Of a stretch of DNA of 64,000 bases, positions 33,359 through 45,622 are shown piece after piece. How positions within the stretch are numbered: position 1 is the stretch's first letter; every line of letters starts with the position of its first letter. Origin of the DNA: Carettochelys insculpta (Eukaryota; Chordata; Testudines; Carettochelyidae); assembly GCF_033958435.1 (NCBI RefSeq), contig NC_134137.1, positions 174,233,501-174,297,500 of the forward strand, read 5' to 3'. Made by a program: the position numbers and the translations under genes. The notes beneath the pieces are model-generated. The model was not told the DNA's origin and made no database searches. It was given only the letters and a program-made list of their open reading frames with translations.

Positions 33359-34115
33359 GGGTGCATCTACACTAGAAACTAACTTCGAAGTGAGGCACTA
33401 CGTGGAAGTAGCCAGCAGAGACACTACACACATTTTCCCTTACTTTGAAGTGTGGAGAAATTGGAGAGGGTCCAGAAAAGATCAGCAAGAATGATCAAAG
33501 GGCTAGAGAACATGACCTATGCAGGAGGGCTAGAGGAACTGGGCTTGTTTATTTGGAAAAGAGACGATTGAGGTGACATGATAGCGGTTTTCAGGTGTCT
33601 AACAGGATGTCATAAGGAGGAGGGAGAAAACTTGTTCTCTTTGGCCTCTGAGGATAGAACAAGAAGCAATGGGCTTAAACTGCAGCAAGGGAGGTTTAGG
33701 TTGGACATTAGGAAAAAGTTCCTAACTGTCAGGGTGGTCAAACACTGGAATAAATTGCCTAGGGAGGTTGTGGAATCTCCATCTCTGGAGATATTTAAGA
33801 ACAGGCTAGATAAATGTCAATCAGGGATGGTCTAGACAGTACTTGGTTCTGCCATGAGGGCAGGGGGTTGGACTCGATGGTCTCTCAAGGTCCCTTCCAG
33901 TCCTAGTGTTCTGTGAGTATATGATTAACTTCAAAGTAGGGAGCCCAACTTCAAAGTCCTTACTCCGTTCCCGGGAATGGAGTAGTGCCCTACTTCGAAA
34001 TTTAACTCTGAAGTAGGGTGTGTGTAGATGTTCAGCGTCAAAGTCGCTTACTTTGAACTTAAGTTTGCAGTAAGCAAAGTACTTTGAAGTTATTTTTTTT
34101 AGTGCAGATGCAGCC
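33359..34115. mobile_element. MITE split by a CR1 insertion
   Basis: The left end GGGTGCATCTACACTAGAAAC and the right end TTAGTGCAGATGCAGCC are inverse repeats, and 'aacttcgaagt'/'acttcaaagt' blocks occur on both sides. Flanking triplets TGA and TAA. The middle (33443-33925) is CR1, so the original MITE was about 275 bp. Confidence 0.65.
33443..33925 (+). mobile_element. CR1 LINE 3' end, nested in a MITE
   Basis: It begins inside the CR1 C-terminal coding region. Translation shows TRSNGLKLQ, RLDIRKKFLTVRVVKHWNKLP and VESPSLEIFKNRLD. It ends with 'ggttggactcgatggtctct', 'aaggtcccttccagtcctag' and 'tgttctgtgag'. The open frame at 33578-33835 is a relic of ORF2, missing the whole RT. It is younger than the MITE that it interrupts. 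Confidence 0.85.
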
Positions 34116-35247
34116 TAAAAGTAATTACCAAGTTGATGAGCAGATGTCTGTGGGTGAGTACGAAGAAGATTACAGCTCTCACAAATGGGAAGGACTTCTG
34201 GCTCAAAGTAATTCTGAGAGGAAGTAAGGGTTGCTTTTACATGCTTTCTAAAAGGTAATAAATACATGAATGCTAGCAGCAGGTAGTGAGGTACCAGTGT
34301 ATCTCACTGTGAAGGAGAGAGATGATTTCTCCATTAAATATACGAACAAGCACTTTGATTTTCTTGGGGAGTATGCTTGGTTGTGAAGGCCCATGAATAT
34401 GAATCACCTCTCAGCTTTCCACAGCAATTGGCTGTGGTTCTGTAAACATGACTTCAGGTGTTCGAATAAGCACCATAGGCGGAAGGATGTGTAAGAAGCT
34501 TTTAAAATGTTTCATATTTGTTAATATACCACTTCATTTTATGTTGGTGGGGAAAAATGGGAGTGCACAATTATGTAAAATGGGCAAAGTAATTCTGAAT
34601 TTTAGTGATAAAATGTTAACTAATTTTGGTACCCATAATCTTAGTAATGAATAAAGGAAGGTGCACAATATATCAAATCATTTCTAGATAGGATAATTTT
34701 GAACAGGTGTCATGATTTTCATATGCACTATTTCAAACTTGAGTTTGAAGTGCATTTGGCACATCTAATATACTTAGGTTTTCTTCTGTTCGAACACTTT
34801 AAAGCAACTACAGTGTTCCAGAAAGTAAAAATACAAAGTAGTATGTTTTCTGTGTCATGCACTCTTTTTCTCCCTCCCTCCGGAAGAAAATTAATTTACA
34901 AATGCATCCTGCTTCAGGCAGTTCTCTGATTTTCCTAAGAATGGGCTTTGGGTCTTGGAAGGATTTATTGAGCGAGATTGGATTTCAAAATAGCTGTGAA
35001 TTAGGTTCAGTTCTCAGTATTATGATTTCTTTTAGAACACAATCAACTGGAAAGGTGGTGTTCAAACAGTATATCTGGTAACATTAACATTTTGAGAAAG
35101 ATTGTACTCCATGTAGCAAGTCTGTGTAGCCGCATATAAGCAGTTATTGAGGGCCAATTGCTTTGTCTAACTTGAAAACCATAATACTTCATTCAGTCTT
35201 AGGGAGTCTTGAACAATGTATTTCATGTAAAGATATTAGGTTTACAA
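34116..35247. other. unique AT-rich non-coding DNA
   Basis: No feature recognised. Confidence 0.5.
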
Positions 35248-35795
35248 TCATAGAATCGTAGGGCTGGAAGGGACCTCAAGAGGTCATTGAGTCCAGCCCC
35301 CTGCTTCAGGCAGGATCAACCTCAACTAAGTCATCCCAGCCATGACTATGTCAAGCTGGGACTTAAAAACATCTAGGGATGGAGATTCCACCACCACTCT
35401 AGGCAACACATTCCAGTGCTTCACCACCCTCCTGGTGAAGAAGTTTTTCCTTATATCCAACCTACTCCTTTCCTTCTGTACCTTCAGACCATTGCTCCTT
35501 GTTCTGCCATCCGTCACCACTGAGAACAATTTCTCTCTATCCTCTTTAGAGCTCCCCTTCAGGAAGTTGAAGGCTGCTATTAAATCCCCCCTCAGTCTTC
35601 TCTTCTGTAAACTAAATAAGCCCAAATCCCTCAGCCTCTTCTCATGGGTCATGTGCTCCAGCTTCTTTAATCATTTTTGTTACCCTCCACTGAACCTGGC
35701 CCAGCACATCCACATCCTTTCTATACCGGGGGCCCAAACCTGGATACAATTCTCCAGATACGGCGTCACCAGTGCCGAATAGAGGGCAGAATAAC
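35248..35795 (-). mobile_element. CR1 LINE 3' end
   Basis: On the plus strand the inverted 3' end reads 'catagaatcgtagggctgga' followed by 'gggacctcaagaggtcattg'. Minus-strand translation gives the CR1 C-terminus: [20 protein letters not shown], then [13 protein letters not shown] and [21 protein letters not shown]. Truncated about 550 bp from the 3' end; no RT catalytic part. Confidence 0.9.
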
Positions 35796-35924
35796 TTTGC
35801 GATGGATCATGGAATTGAAAATGATAGCCAGGCATGGAAGATTCCTAATATCCCAAGTTTTTAAATGTTTTTTTCCCCCTTTCCTATCCCCAGACTTATC
35901 TTAATCTCTGTGTACTGGAGCAGC

Positions 35925-36680
35925 TGCTACAGCTACTCTGGCATGGAAGGGGTTAAAGCACACAGAGAGGCTGTGTAGAGTCTCAGTCAGCCAGGAAAGT
36001 GCTTATCGAGAGGCAATCAAGTAGAGGCTTGAAATCAGTCAACTGGGCCCAGGCTGAGTCCTGTAAAAATGCTTCAGGAGAGGAGGGGAAAGAGGGGAAG
36101 ACCTGGCTCTTGGAGAAGTACCCAAGACAGAGCGGTGCTGGGCAGGGTCTCACAGGAGATTGCAGAGCTCTAGGATGATGACTGCCAGTGGGCAGAGGAA
36201 GTGCTGGAGCTGCGAGGAGATCACATAGGGGAGAGTTGGAGGAAGCTAGTGAGTGGCTGTCCCTAGAGGGTTCCTGGGTCTGGGTCCAGAGAAGTAGATG
36301 GGCTTAGTTCCCCCTCCCCCCAGTTTCCTCCCACACACACCTGCCAGTGACGAGTGGCTAAGTCAGACTGCTCTTTGCCTTTAGAGTACAGTCTAGACTG
36401 AGGACCTCAGTGAGTCTCTGAGGCGAGTGATAGAGCCTGACGCACAGGCACAGCCTGGCACATCCCCACGGCAGTGTCTGTAAGTGGATGCTGTGGTCCA
36501 GGAATGATGTGAGTAGGACTGTGAGGACAGTGAGCGGGACACCACTAGAAAAGGCTCTCTACTGAAAGAGCTAATTCCTGAAACAACCAGCAGGAATTGC
36601 TGTTGTGTTGAATACGATCCCATTAAACCCTGTCAACTGCATAAGCTGCGGTATTGTGTCTTTGACTCCTGAGAAAGGGC
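35925..36680 (+). repeat. LTR-like or other dispersed repeat (unclassified)
   Basis: 'aggggttaaagcacacagag', 'agtcagccaggaaagtgctt', 'gggcccaggctgagtcctgt' and a 3' 'attgctgttgtgttgaatac' with 'tgtgtctttgactcctgaga' have the composition of a solo LTR. There is only one copy in the window and no target duplication, so this is weak. Confidence 0.35.
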
Positions 36681-37665
36681 AATGTGAGAGGGGAGAAGTT
36701 TGGGCCCTGAACCAAAGCTTATCCAACTAAGACTCCCATTTGAACACTTCTCTAAATACTCTTAGTGTACCCACCATCTACAAGGCTTGTATTTTTCACT
36801 CTTCTACAGCCTTTTGCTTAGTTCCCCCATATGTGAAAATATAGCTGCTGTTTACAAAACTAAGGGAAACAATAAAACCAAAATAAATTCAGCTCCCCTT
36901 GGGACTAATGTGGGCAGTAAGTCACATAAAACTACAATAAAAGGGTGTGTGGCAGACCAAGATTAAGGGTATCATGTCTGTCTTATGGCTGAATCCTTCG
37001 TAGTGTACACTGTCAACATTTATGGAGAAGTAAGAACCTTACTATTATCTAAGTTAGCGCATTCTGCAGAGAACTGGAGGGTGAACTATGGTTTCTCAGT
37101 GTCTCTTTTTCAGTGTCTCTTCAAAGAACGTACTGTCCACATGCAATTTGCTCAGGTGTCTTGCTTCCATTTTTGGTTGTAAAAACCACTTGTGTGTGGT
37201 TGGGCCCTGACTTGTGTAAATATTTGCATGATGAATTTTCCTGGAAATCACACATGGTTCAGGATATGTTTTTTCCTTTTTAAAGAAGAAAACAAAACAC
37301 CCCCCCCCTTTCCATTAATGTGCCAACAGTCCTGTGTCCTTGCTCCTTATAGATGGAATCTTTCAGTCTTTTCTCACCATCACCTACTGCCAGAGCAGGC
37401 AGGAGCTGGTAGACCATTCATTCCCACTGCAGTTCTCACATCCCATTATAAGCGGCCTATTGAATTTGCTGTCCACCGCTAGTTCCCTTTAACTATTTTC
37501 CCCAATATTTTCCTTCCACTGACCCGTCAGTTTTGGGGTTTATGTTACAGAAGGACTTGATTGAGTCCCTTTTCATCCCAAACTCCCGTCGAGGCACTTT
37601 AGGCGTGTCCAGCATATCTCAAGACTTTTATATTGGTATCCTTGAAAAAAATCTAAGTTGTATAA
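36681..37665. other. unique non-coding DNA
   Basis: No feature recognised; short poly(C) at 37300-37308. Confidence 0.45.
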
Positions 37666-38240
37666 CAGGGGCAGGCAAGACACAGCACACAAGCCAGGTG
37701 CATTTTAATGCACCCCGCAGCCCACCTCTGTGGCCCAGAGCAGTGCTGCTCCTTGTGGCTGTCTGCACTGGGGGCAGAGACAACTGTGAAGCTCTGCCCC
37801 AACAGCCAGAGAGCCACATGGAGCAGCCAACTGCTTGGAGAGTCTGGGGCTGCTGGCTGGCAGCTGCTTATGTAAGTGTCTCCTGTCCAGTGGCTGATTC
37901 TGGCATCTCACCCCTTCCCACACCCTAACACTCTCCCAGGCCCTTCACCTACTTCCATGTCCTGCCGCTAGGCTAGACTCCTCTCCTGCACCCATAACCC
38001 CTTCCAGATCCTGCACCCCAATCCGTTGCGCCAGGTCACCACCCAAACCCTCTGCACCCTCTTCCCACCACCACAGGTCACAGCTCCCTCTTAAACCCTG
38101 CATCTGTTCCCATGTGCCTTCCCAAGGCTGCAATCCTGTACTGCACGCATGACAGTAGCTTTTTCTGGACCCATCCCCTGCTCCATATCACAACCCCCTC
38201 TACCTAAATGCTCTCTCAGACCTTATACCTTCTCCTGCAC
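37666..38240. mobile_element. hAT-type non-autonomous element (left end clear)
   Basis: The left end CAGGGGCAGGCAAGACACAG resembles the CAGGGGTGGGCAA terminus of amniote hAT MITEs. The interior is unusually C-rich with repeated 'cctgcacccc'-type blocks on the plus strand, typical of that family. The right terminus is not identified. Confidence 0.45.
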
Positions 38241-38373
38241 CCCTGCATCTACTTAAAAATATCCAGCTGGCACATCCAAAGGGACAGGTTAGATATATCA
38301 AATCAACAAATCTGAATGGAAGATATGACTGAATGACACCCACCTTGCTAAAAATAGTTAAATACTGTAAATA

Positions 38374-38541
38374 CAGTAGGGTCTCAACATTCATGAGGGT
38401 TCGGTGTTGCAAACCCTTGCAAATATTGAGTTTCACGAATGTGGAGAAGCTGCAGCCGCTGGCGCTCCCTGCCCCAGCGCCCCGGGCTCACAGATAATTG
38501 AATTTGTGAAGCTGAAATTTGCAATTATGGGAATTTTGCTA
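38374..38541. mobile_element. Tigger/pogo-like MITE
   Basis: It starts TA-CAGTAGGGTCTCAACATTC with internal arms that pair (CAACATTCATGAGGG with 'atattgagtttcacgaatgt'). The right side ends near 'gaattttgctata'. Diverged from the copy at 29451. Confidence 0.45.
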
Positions 38542-38699
38542 TATTTGATCATTCATTCTTTCCATTTTTTTTGAATGAGCTGTTTATGATTTCCATAAGC
38601 AAGCATAGCGTCTTCACTTGAGATTGGAAGCATTTTGTACCTGGTGCTGTACAAAGGCTCTAGTGAAAGGCAGCGCTTGCTCCGGAGAGCATACAAGTC

Positions 38700-38952
38700 A
38701 TTTTCTTCCCTCTCTCCGCACCTTCACTCCCGTGCTGACCTTCTGTCCTATGTAACTGATTTGTCAGTTTTCATTTAATTTTTTCCTATCTTTCTGTTAA
38801 ATTCTCATTGTGCCAGTTTACTGTTGTCAGAATTCCAGATCTGAAGATGTGGGTCTCTCCCACAAAAGCTAATAAATTATTTTGCTGGTCTTTGAAGTGC
38901 TACAGGACTGCTTTCTGGTTTTGTGAAGATGCACACGAACACAGCTACCTCT
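38700..38952 (+). mobile_element. Penelope-like element tail
   Basis: The order 'cagatctgaagatgtgggtc', 'tctcccacaaaagctaataa', 'attattttgctggtctttga', 'agtgctacaggactgctttc' is the same as the right end of the element at 23793-24993. It keeps CTGAAGA plus the GTGGG/CCCAC stem, but GAAA has become AAAA. Confidence 0.6.
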
Positions 38953-38956
38953 CTGT

Positions 38957-39051
38957 GGGCTTGTCTATGCATGGCAGCACTTCATTAGTAAACTCCCAAG
39001 ACTCTAATTACCATCCTTCCTTTGAAGGAAGGTGGTAGTGTAGACACAGCC
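38957..39051. mobile_element. mini-transposon sharing ends with the 5334-7421 element
   Basis: Only about 95 bp: the left end GGCTTGTCTATGCATGGCAG and the right end GGTAGTGTAGACACAGCC. 'atggcagcacttcattagta', 'aactcccaagactctaatta' and 'ccatccttcctttgaagg' parallel the right-terminal 100 bp of the element at 5334-7421. It looks like an internal-deletion derivative. Confidence 0.5.
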
Positions 39052-39075
39052 TATGACTAGTCGAGGACATGTTTT

Positions 39076-39230
39076 GCAGATATGGTAACTGATATTTAGA
39101 GAGACTAAGTGATGGACTAGCTCAAGCTCACAAAGGAATTATGTGATCAGACTGGACATTAAACCTGGAACACCTGAGACCTAATCCAGAGTAGTGCTTT
39201 AACCACGAGAACAGATTTCCTTTCTTTTCA
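39076..39230 (-). repeat. MIR-like SINE remnant, reverse orientation
   Basis: 'agagagactaagtgatggac', 'tagctcaagctcacaaagga' and 'attaaacctggaacacctga' then 'agtgctttaaccacgagaac' follow the inverse of the MIR core and tRNA-like head order. Confidence 0.5.
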
Positions 39231-39332
39231 TGTCTGTCAAGTAGTGCAAAACTAAGGTTATTTGTGTGTGTTTTCATAAGTGGTACATGCCATTTCAACA
39301 AGGAAGTAAACTTTGTGCATACAAAGATGGAA

Positions 39333-39553
39333 GGTAACAGAGAGATAGCCGTGTTAGTCTGTATTCTAACGAAACAAACCAGCAGTCATGTAGCACTTAA
39401 AATATTGCTAAAATAATTTATTAGGTGATGAGCTTTTGTGGGACAGATCCACTTCTGATCTGAAGAAGTAGGTCTGCCCCACAAAAGTTCATCACCTAAT
39501 AAATCATTCTGTTAGTCATTAAAGTGCTACATGGCTGCTGGTTTGTTTCACAT
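39333..39553. repeat. inverted dimer of the Penelope-type tail
   Basis: The left half ('tgtagcacttaaaatattgc', 'taatttattaggtgatgagc', 'ttttgtgggacagatccact') is followed after a few bases by its inverse ('gatctgaagaagtaggtctg', 'ccccacaaaagttcatcacc', 'taataaatcattctgttagt', 'cattaaagtgctac'). The result is a ~200-bp palindrome. It begins GGTAACAGAGAGATAGCCGT, as does the 23.8-kb element. Confidence 0.75.
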
Positions 39554-41545
39554 AATGATGGGCATGTTCTAAGTGCAGAGTGTAGTCTATGCATTTTTCT
39601 TCCTAAAATCTTTGAGATTGTTTGATACTTCTTGCAGAGTCATTACAGTGACAACTCATGACAAGCCAATATCTTGGCAAGAAAAGAACTGGAGTTCAGT
39701 GGTAAACAGTGGCTTATTATGCCATGTATGATCTAAGCTACATTTTACAAATGTTAGTACGTTGCTCAAGTCAAACTCTAGTGGGTCTGTGGGAAGTAGT
39801 GTACGGTACAATGTGAATTGCTAATTAACGATGGCTGAAGCTCAAGTGTTGGCAGCTTGGTTTGGATGAAATACATTTTCAGAAGCTTGGCTATTGAAAT
39901 ATACCTTACCCAAGCTTTCTCTGCCTCCCTCCTTTTCTCTCTTGCTGCCACCACCCACTTTAGGAATAAAGAAACAGTGATGCACAATGCTCTTGATAGA
40001 CTCCTCAGCTTTATCATCTATACAGACATACTTCACATGGCTTCTAATATTTGGTAGGCTCCGCTTTCCATTTCTTCTATCTTCCCTGCCAATATATTTT
40101 TTCATTCTGTGTGAAAGGAAGCTAGAATAGGGAAGCTGGACACATTACGGTATTGAATTTATGTGATAAATATTATTGGCCTAATTTTCCTCTCACTTTG
40201 ACCAGTATAACTGCATTGAACCTTGTTCTCTATCTTGCCACCCTCATGTAAAAGGGCTGCCGTTGAGGTAGGCACTTTTTGAGTCTAGAAAGAGGCTCCT
40301 GACGATGATCTGTAGCTCGCATAAGAGACTTACAAAATCTGTAACATGAACAAATATGTACCTATTCTTCTGTAAAACTTAGATTTGTATAACGTCTTGC
40401 CAAAGTTAAATACTACAAATCCATCTTCTGAGGCAGTGTACACCCAATTAGATAGCACTGTTTGTGGGAGAAATTTCAACAGAACAAACTTGATTTTTGC
40501 AATTTTTCTGACATCCAGTTTTAGAAAAAATGGAGTGGGGGCTAACGGGTGGTGGTGATTTATTCTGGAATTATCAAAACATTTTGATTCTTTCTGAAAT
40601 AATTTTCTATATTTTGAAAATTGTGTATTATAATACAAAAGGAAGAAAAGTCACAATCCAAGCAAGTTATTTCACATAAAAAATTAAAATAATTGTTTGG
40701 ATTGTTCCTTTTTTTTCTAGCATTTTTTTTAAGAACTTCAAAAAGACAATCACCATAGAATGGTGATTCCATAACCTCAGCTATTGATAACTCTTTGCCC
40801 GCCAGATGAAATGCTGTTAGCTAACTTTTCTTTACCTGTCTTGAGATCTGTTTAACAGTGGGTGGTATTAGGATGTGGTCTTCTTAACTGCCCGATGTGA
40901 CACTATTGTACTGAAATATACATGGAATATGAGTATGTGACTTGTAGCTTCACAATTAATGGCTGCTGCTCTTTATTCTGGCTGCAGAAGAGCTCTAGAC
41001 CTCTCAATATGGCTAGTGAAATCATATTGGTTATACTGTTACACTACTGCACAAAATAAACGCCCTCCTGATGCTCCTTCAGTTCTTCTGCACAATGGTT
41101 TCTTATGATACAAACGAAGGTGGTTTGTTGTGTCCCACAATAACTAAGTGGTGTATGTTCATGTAGCTACAGGCATGTTGCGATTTTATTTTATTTTTTT
41201 GTTTTGCAGGAAGGAAGAATGTTTTTGAAAACTACAGTAGCCTATGTTCACTTCTTATCTAAATGAGATGCGCTGATCGATGTGTGTGCTGATCTATGTA
41301 AGTGTGACAGAGATCCTAATCAGGCTCCCTTTTAACAAACGAATTAACAAGGCAAAGACAGAGATGGGACTAGAAGCTAGTTTCTGAAAGCTGCAGAGGT
41401 GAGTACTCTTCCAGCTGAGTTACATGTTTTAAGCGGATTTGCATCTTGTAAACATTTCATACGCAGCTGCTTTCGCACAGCCAGGAAATCTTTTACAGCA
41501 AGTGCAGTAGGTACAATTTGCAGTGTATTTCTTTGCTGAAAACCA
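39554..41545. other. unique AT-rich non-coding DNA
   Basis: No gene seen. A small piece of a dispersed palindromic repeat lies at about 40185-40225 ('cctaattttcctctcacttt'). Confidence 0.5.
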
Positions 41546-41830
41546 GGCCTGCCAATGGAGAGGGCCAGGGGCACAGAGGGCAACTGCCCTGGGGCTCAGT
41601 GATACAAAAGGCCTGGAGTTCCAGACCCTTTAAATTCCTGAGGGAGCGCTGCATGGTGTGCTCCAAGCAGCACTGAGGGCTGGGGGAGAGGTAGGCACAG
41701 GAGTGCAGGTGGCACTGAGAGCTGCCTAGCTTCAGATGCTTGAGGCCATGCCCCTTCCAGGGACACAGAGCAGGGCCCTCCCCCCAGCTTGTCTAGGGGC
41801 CTGGTGAGTCCGTCATCCCTGCTGGTCAAA
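41546..41830. repeat. dispersed GC-rich repeat, copy 2
   Basis: 'caggcctgccaatggagagg', 'gggcaactgccctggggctc', 'ccctttaaattcctgaggga' parallel the repeat at 18243-18470. Confidence 0.5.
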
Positions 41831-43734
41831 ACTTGATGTAAGGGAATACAGCCTCTGCTGAAGGTGAACACTGCAGGATGAAATTTACTCCTGGGTAAAA
41901 GGTCTGTGTACCAATCAACTCCCACTTAAACCTTATTTTCAGTGAGCCTTCGCTGGTGCATGAGCCTTGGGCTGACCCTCTACACGAGTGAATATCACCT
42001 TGCTAATATGGGTAGTCAGTGCACTTACAACACACTGACTACATCTAAAGAAAACCCTATAAACAGAAAGGGGATGGAAATATTTTTTAATTGAAAGCCA
42101 AAAGCACTCCACAAAAATGAAAAGTAAATTGTTCTGACAGAGGAAATAAGATTTACTATGTGCAGACTTTCATTTTTTCATTTCTTTTTGCCTATTGCAG
42201 TGGCTAGTCAGTATTTTTTTTTTAAAAATCCTGCTGCATAAATTACTGTTCCATATAATTGGAGTTTATTTTCACATTTCGTGACTTACAACATCAGATC
42301 TTTTTTCACAAGCATTACCTTGCACTGGTCCCTTTGGGATTCAATGGTGGCAGAGACCTGTCTGCACACAAATGAATTTCACCCACTGTTTCATTAGCTC
42401 ATTCTGAGCATCGGGCCTTTGTCTGTTCTCTCCCCCGTGCATGGAAGAGCTTCCCAATCCCCATTTGCACAGCTTTTTCTGTCACTTGCTCATTAAAGCT
42501 TACGTGTTCCATGCTACCTTGCCATTCTGGGAATTCTTTCCATTGACTTCAAAGGGCTCTTGTCAGGCCCATAATGACCATTTGCCACCACAGTGAATTG
42601 CATGGACTCTGTAATTCTTTATTGTACTAGCCTGCATGCAGATCATAACATCTTGGGTGAAGGCAGCATGGTACATATTTGGCACAATTCTCAGAAGGTA
42701 CAGCACTGTGATACTATACAAATAACATCCCTATTTTTTCATTTACTAATAGGAAAAACACTACTCTGTAGCTGATCTATGTTCCTATTCTGGTGGGATA
42801 CTTTTCCCCCCTACAAAATGGGTTTTCTGACATTTCTGTGACCTCTTAGAAGAAGAATTAGATGCACTAGTTACCAAGCAACAGAGAGTCAGGCAACACG
42901 CTTTCAAAGAGCTCTAATTGCACATAATGGCAAGAACTGCATCCCCGTTCACAAAAGCTTCATGTACTAGAGACTTATTTGGTTGTGAGAATTCATTTAC
43001 CTGTTTATCAATAGAACATTAAGCTATAATGATCACTATGCGGAGGAGGTGGAAAACTGAAGGATACATGGGCTCCGGCTCTGCTTTGCATACAGTGAAC
43101 CAGAAAGAACTATTGCCACTCATTAGAATTCATACATCACGTTTTGTTTGTCCAGATAATATTTAAGGATTCGGCTCCTAAGAAGATATATTCATCTCTC
43201 CAATATTAAAACCAAAGGGAAAGGAAAAATGACTGGCTTAATTCTTGGAAATATTTTGTAAGAGACCAAAGAGAAGCTTTAAAACACAATACATTCTCAC
43301 AACTTATCCTCTAAGGTTCAAAAATGACGTGTTTTATGAGCCACACAATGAAATCCCTATGGGAATAAAATATATGTGCTCATGTTTGAAGGTTTTCTTT
43401 TTTTTTTTTTCTCCCAATTTTATCTCGCCCCATAGGAGAACTCAGATGTTTAACTCCTTGCATTGGGTATCTAGGGCAGTGAGGGCCACACCTTTCCAAA
43501 GCATTCCCCTGTCATCAGAGGGCCATAATAGTATGTGCCCAGCATAACAACCCACTTCCCTCACAAGGGTTTGTAGAAGTTCAGCTGGAGCTACAGAATG
43601 ATTCCACCAAGAATTAGAACTTGTATTTGGATACCCAGCTTCTTTATTATAATCTCTATTAGCCTTTAACTCTTACTGTCCTGCAGAGAGGGGATGTTGT
43701 CTAGTAACTGGAGCAAAAGAGTGGGATTTGGGAC
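41831..43734. other. unique AT-rich non-coding DNA
   Basis: No feature recognised. A run of T lies at 43398-43410. Confidence 0.5.
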
Positions 43735-43830
43735 TATTTTCCTTTCTGGCGTTGGTCTGCTGTGTAACCTTGGGCAAATCACTTCATTTCAGAATGGAGG
43801 AGGTTATATGCCTTTTACAGATAGGTAAAT
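43735..43830 (+). repeat. MIR-like SINE fragment
   Basis: 'gctgtgtaaccttgggcaaa' followed by 'tcacttcatttcagaatgga' matches the MIR core landmark 'gtgaccttgggcaagtcact'. Confidence 0.55.
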
Positions 43831-43983
43831 CCTTGCCAGCCTGACATAGGTAGGGTGAGGCTAGCTTAATGTTTCACAAGAACTATTATTGTATTGTTTA
43901 TGCATTTATTTTTCAAGCACCAAAGTATTTGTGTGCCTCACAAAAACAAGTAAAGATTTAGGGGTTTGCTGAATGCCACGGGT

Positions 43984-44038
43984 GTTAATGAAAGTTATGT
44001 TGGTGTAAAACTGGTGTTAGTGCAAAAAAATCAGGCCT
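43984..44038. repeat. fragment of a palindromic amniote repeat
   Basis: 'tgttggtgtaaaactggtgt' then 'tagtgcaaaaaaatcaggcc' correspond in inverse to the fragment at 40185-40225. Confidence 0.4.
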
Positions 44039-44342
44039 GGGGACTGAATTGAAATGCGATTGGGTCTAGCACAACCAAAATTCAGTGTGATGCTCAAATG
44101 GAAAAGTATTCTAACCTTATGTATCAGGATCATCTTCTGCACCTTCTTCCTTGCGGCATCCATATCACATAGAGGCACTAGGATTTAAACCCACGTGGCT
44201 GGCATAACCACTACACTACTATATGCTTACGTGGGTCTCTCACAAACTGCTCCACTTTGTATATCTCCTTAAATGTTTACTGGTTCGGAGAACAACCAAG
44301 GAGGACTCTGTAGTCCCATTGTTACCACAATTTCGCTGTGCT

Positions 44343-44520
44343 GCAATCAGGTTTGAGCATTGGCCTGCTAAACCCAGGGTTGTGAGCTCAATCCTTGAGG
44401 AGCTCATTTAGGGATTGGGGCAAATAGATGTCAGGGATGGTGATTGGTCCTGCCAGTAGGACACAGGACTGGACTAGATGACTTCCCAAGGTCCCTTCCA
44501 GTTCTAGGAGATGTGTATCT
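44343..44520 (+). repeat. tRNA-derived SINE, Cry/tortoise-like, copy 2
   Basis: 'gtttgagcattggcctgcta', 'aacccagggttgtgagctca' and 'atccttgaggagctcattta' give the tRNA-like head. 'ggactggactagatgacttc', 'ccaaggtcccttccagttct' form the CR1-type tail. The order is the same as at 7774-7972; the first ~20 bp of the head are degraded. Confidence 0.7.
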
Positions 44521-45622
44521 CCAATTTTATCTATCTCCACTCACCTTGCCATCAGAAATGAGTTGATACATTGCCTTGTAGGTGAGATGAGCTGCTCTGT
44601 GACTTGATCGTGGAACCCAATGAATGCACTGCCCCCAGTCCACAAGAGCATTTGAGAAGTCCTATTAATTTCACTGAGACTGCTCATGTGCTTAAAGTTA
44701 AGCTGCTAATTGCATAGATACCTGTACATAAAGTAGGTGTCTAGTCAGAAGCTGAACCGTTTGGAGTCTAGGTTAAATTGCCCACATCTATATGGGTTTT
44801 TGGAGTTTTAGTTTTCTGTTTAGGAACCTTTCAGTTCAGTAACTCTGCAGTTACCATGGATGCTAACAGAGTTACTGTGACATTACCATGTGCTTGATTG
44901 CAGAGTATGTAATTAACTTCTCACCACTGTAAATGGAACATATCATGATTTTCCAATCCCCGAAATCACTTTTTTATAACCGTATTCTGACACATTAGAA
45001 AGGTTTGTGCCGTATTTTTAGCCCCACAACTGGTTATTGCTTTTCAGAGACTGCTCAGGGGGAGAGAATTACTATATTGGCTAACTGAACAGCAAAGACA
45101 TAAATTACCTGCCACTGTAAATGACACAAAGTTCCTCTGCGATTCTTCCCAGCTCGTGGAGCTTTAGGTAATGACTTGACATAGGAATTGTTCAATTCCT
45201 ATTGCATTTAATCAGGTGTTTATGGACGTAGCACAGTTAGAGGGTCAGTTGCTTTTTCAACAGAAATTTCAGTTGGCTCTCCTTCCAATTACATGTAACC
45301 TCCCAATTCATGCTCCCCTAATTATGATTAGAGGTGTACATGCTAACAGTGGGCTCAACACTGCTCAATATGCAAATATCAATATGATCCTGGCTGAACA
45401 AAGGGGAACACTCTATGCCGCGGACACCAAAGATCAAGGTCTGACAGAGGACTCAGGGAAGAGTTGCTGCAGATTAATTCCCTTCCTGAATTTAATAACT
45501 GTTCTGTATTTGGGGGTATCAGAGAGAAATAGGTTGAGAGGGATTATTTATGTATGTATGTATGTATTTATATATTATTAAGGGGCTTGGGGAAGTGGAT
45601 GTGAGGGGCATAATTCCACCTG
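44521..45622. other. unique non-coding DNA
   Basis: No gene seen. At about 44640-44710 'tcatgtgcttaaagttaagc' marks a dispersed palindromic-repeat fragment, and a (TATG)n tract lies at 45549-45567. Confidence 0.45.

Noticed and set aside
45216..45581. 121-codon plus-strand open frame
   Set aside because: No recognisable motif; it ends in the (TATG)n tract. Treated as chance.
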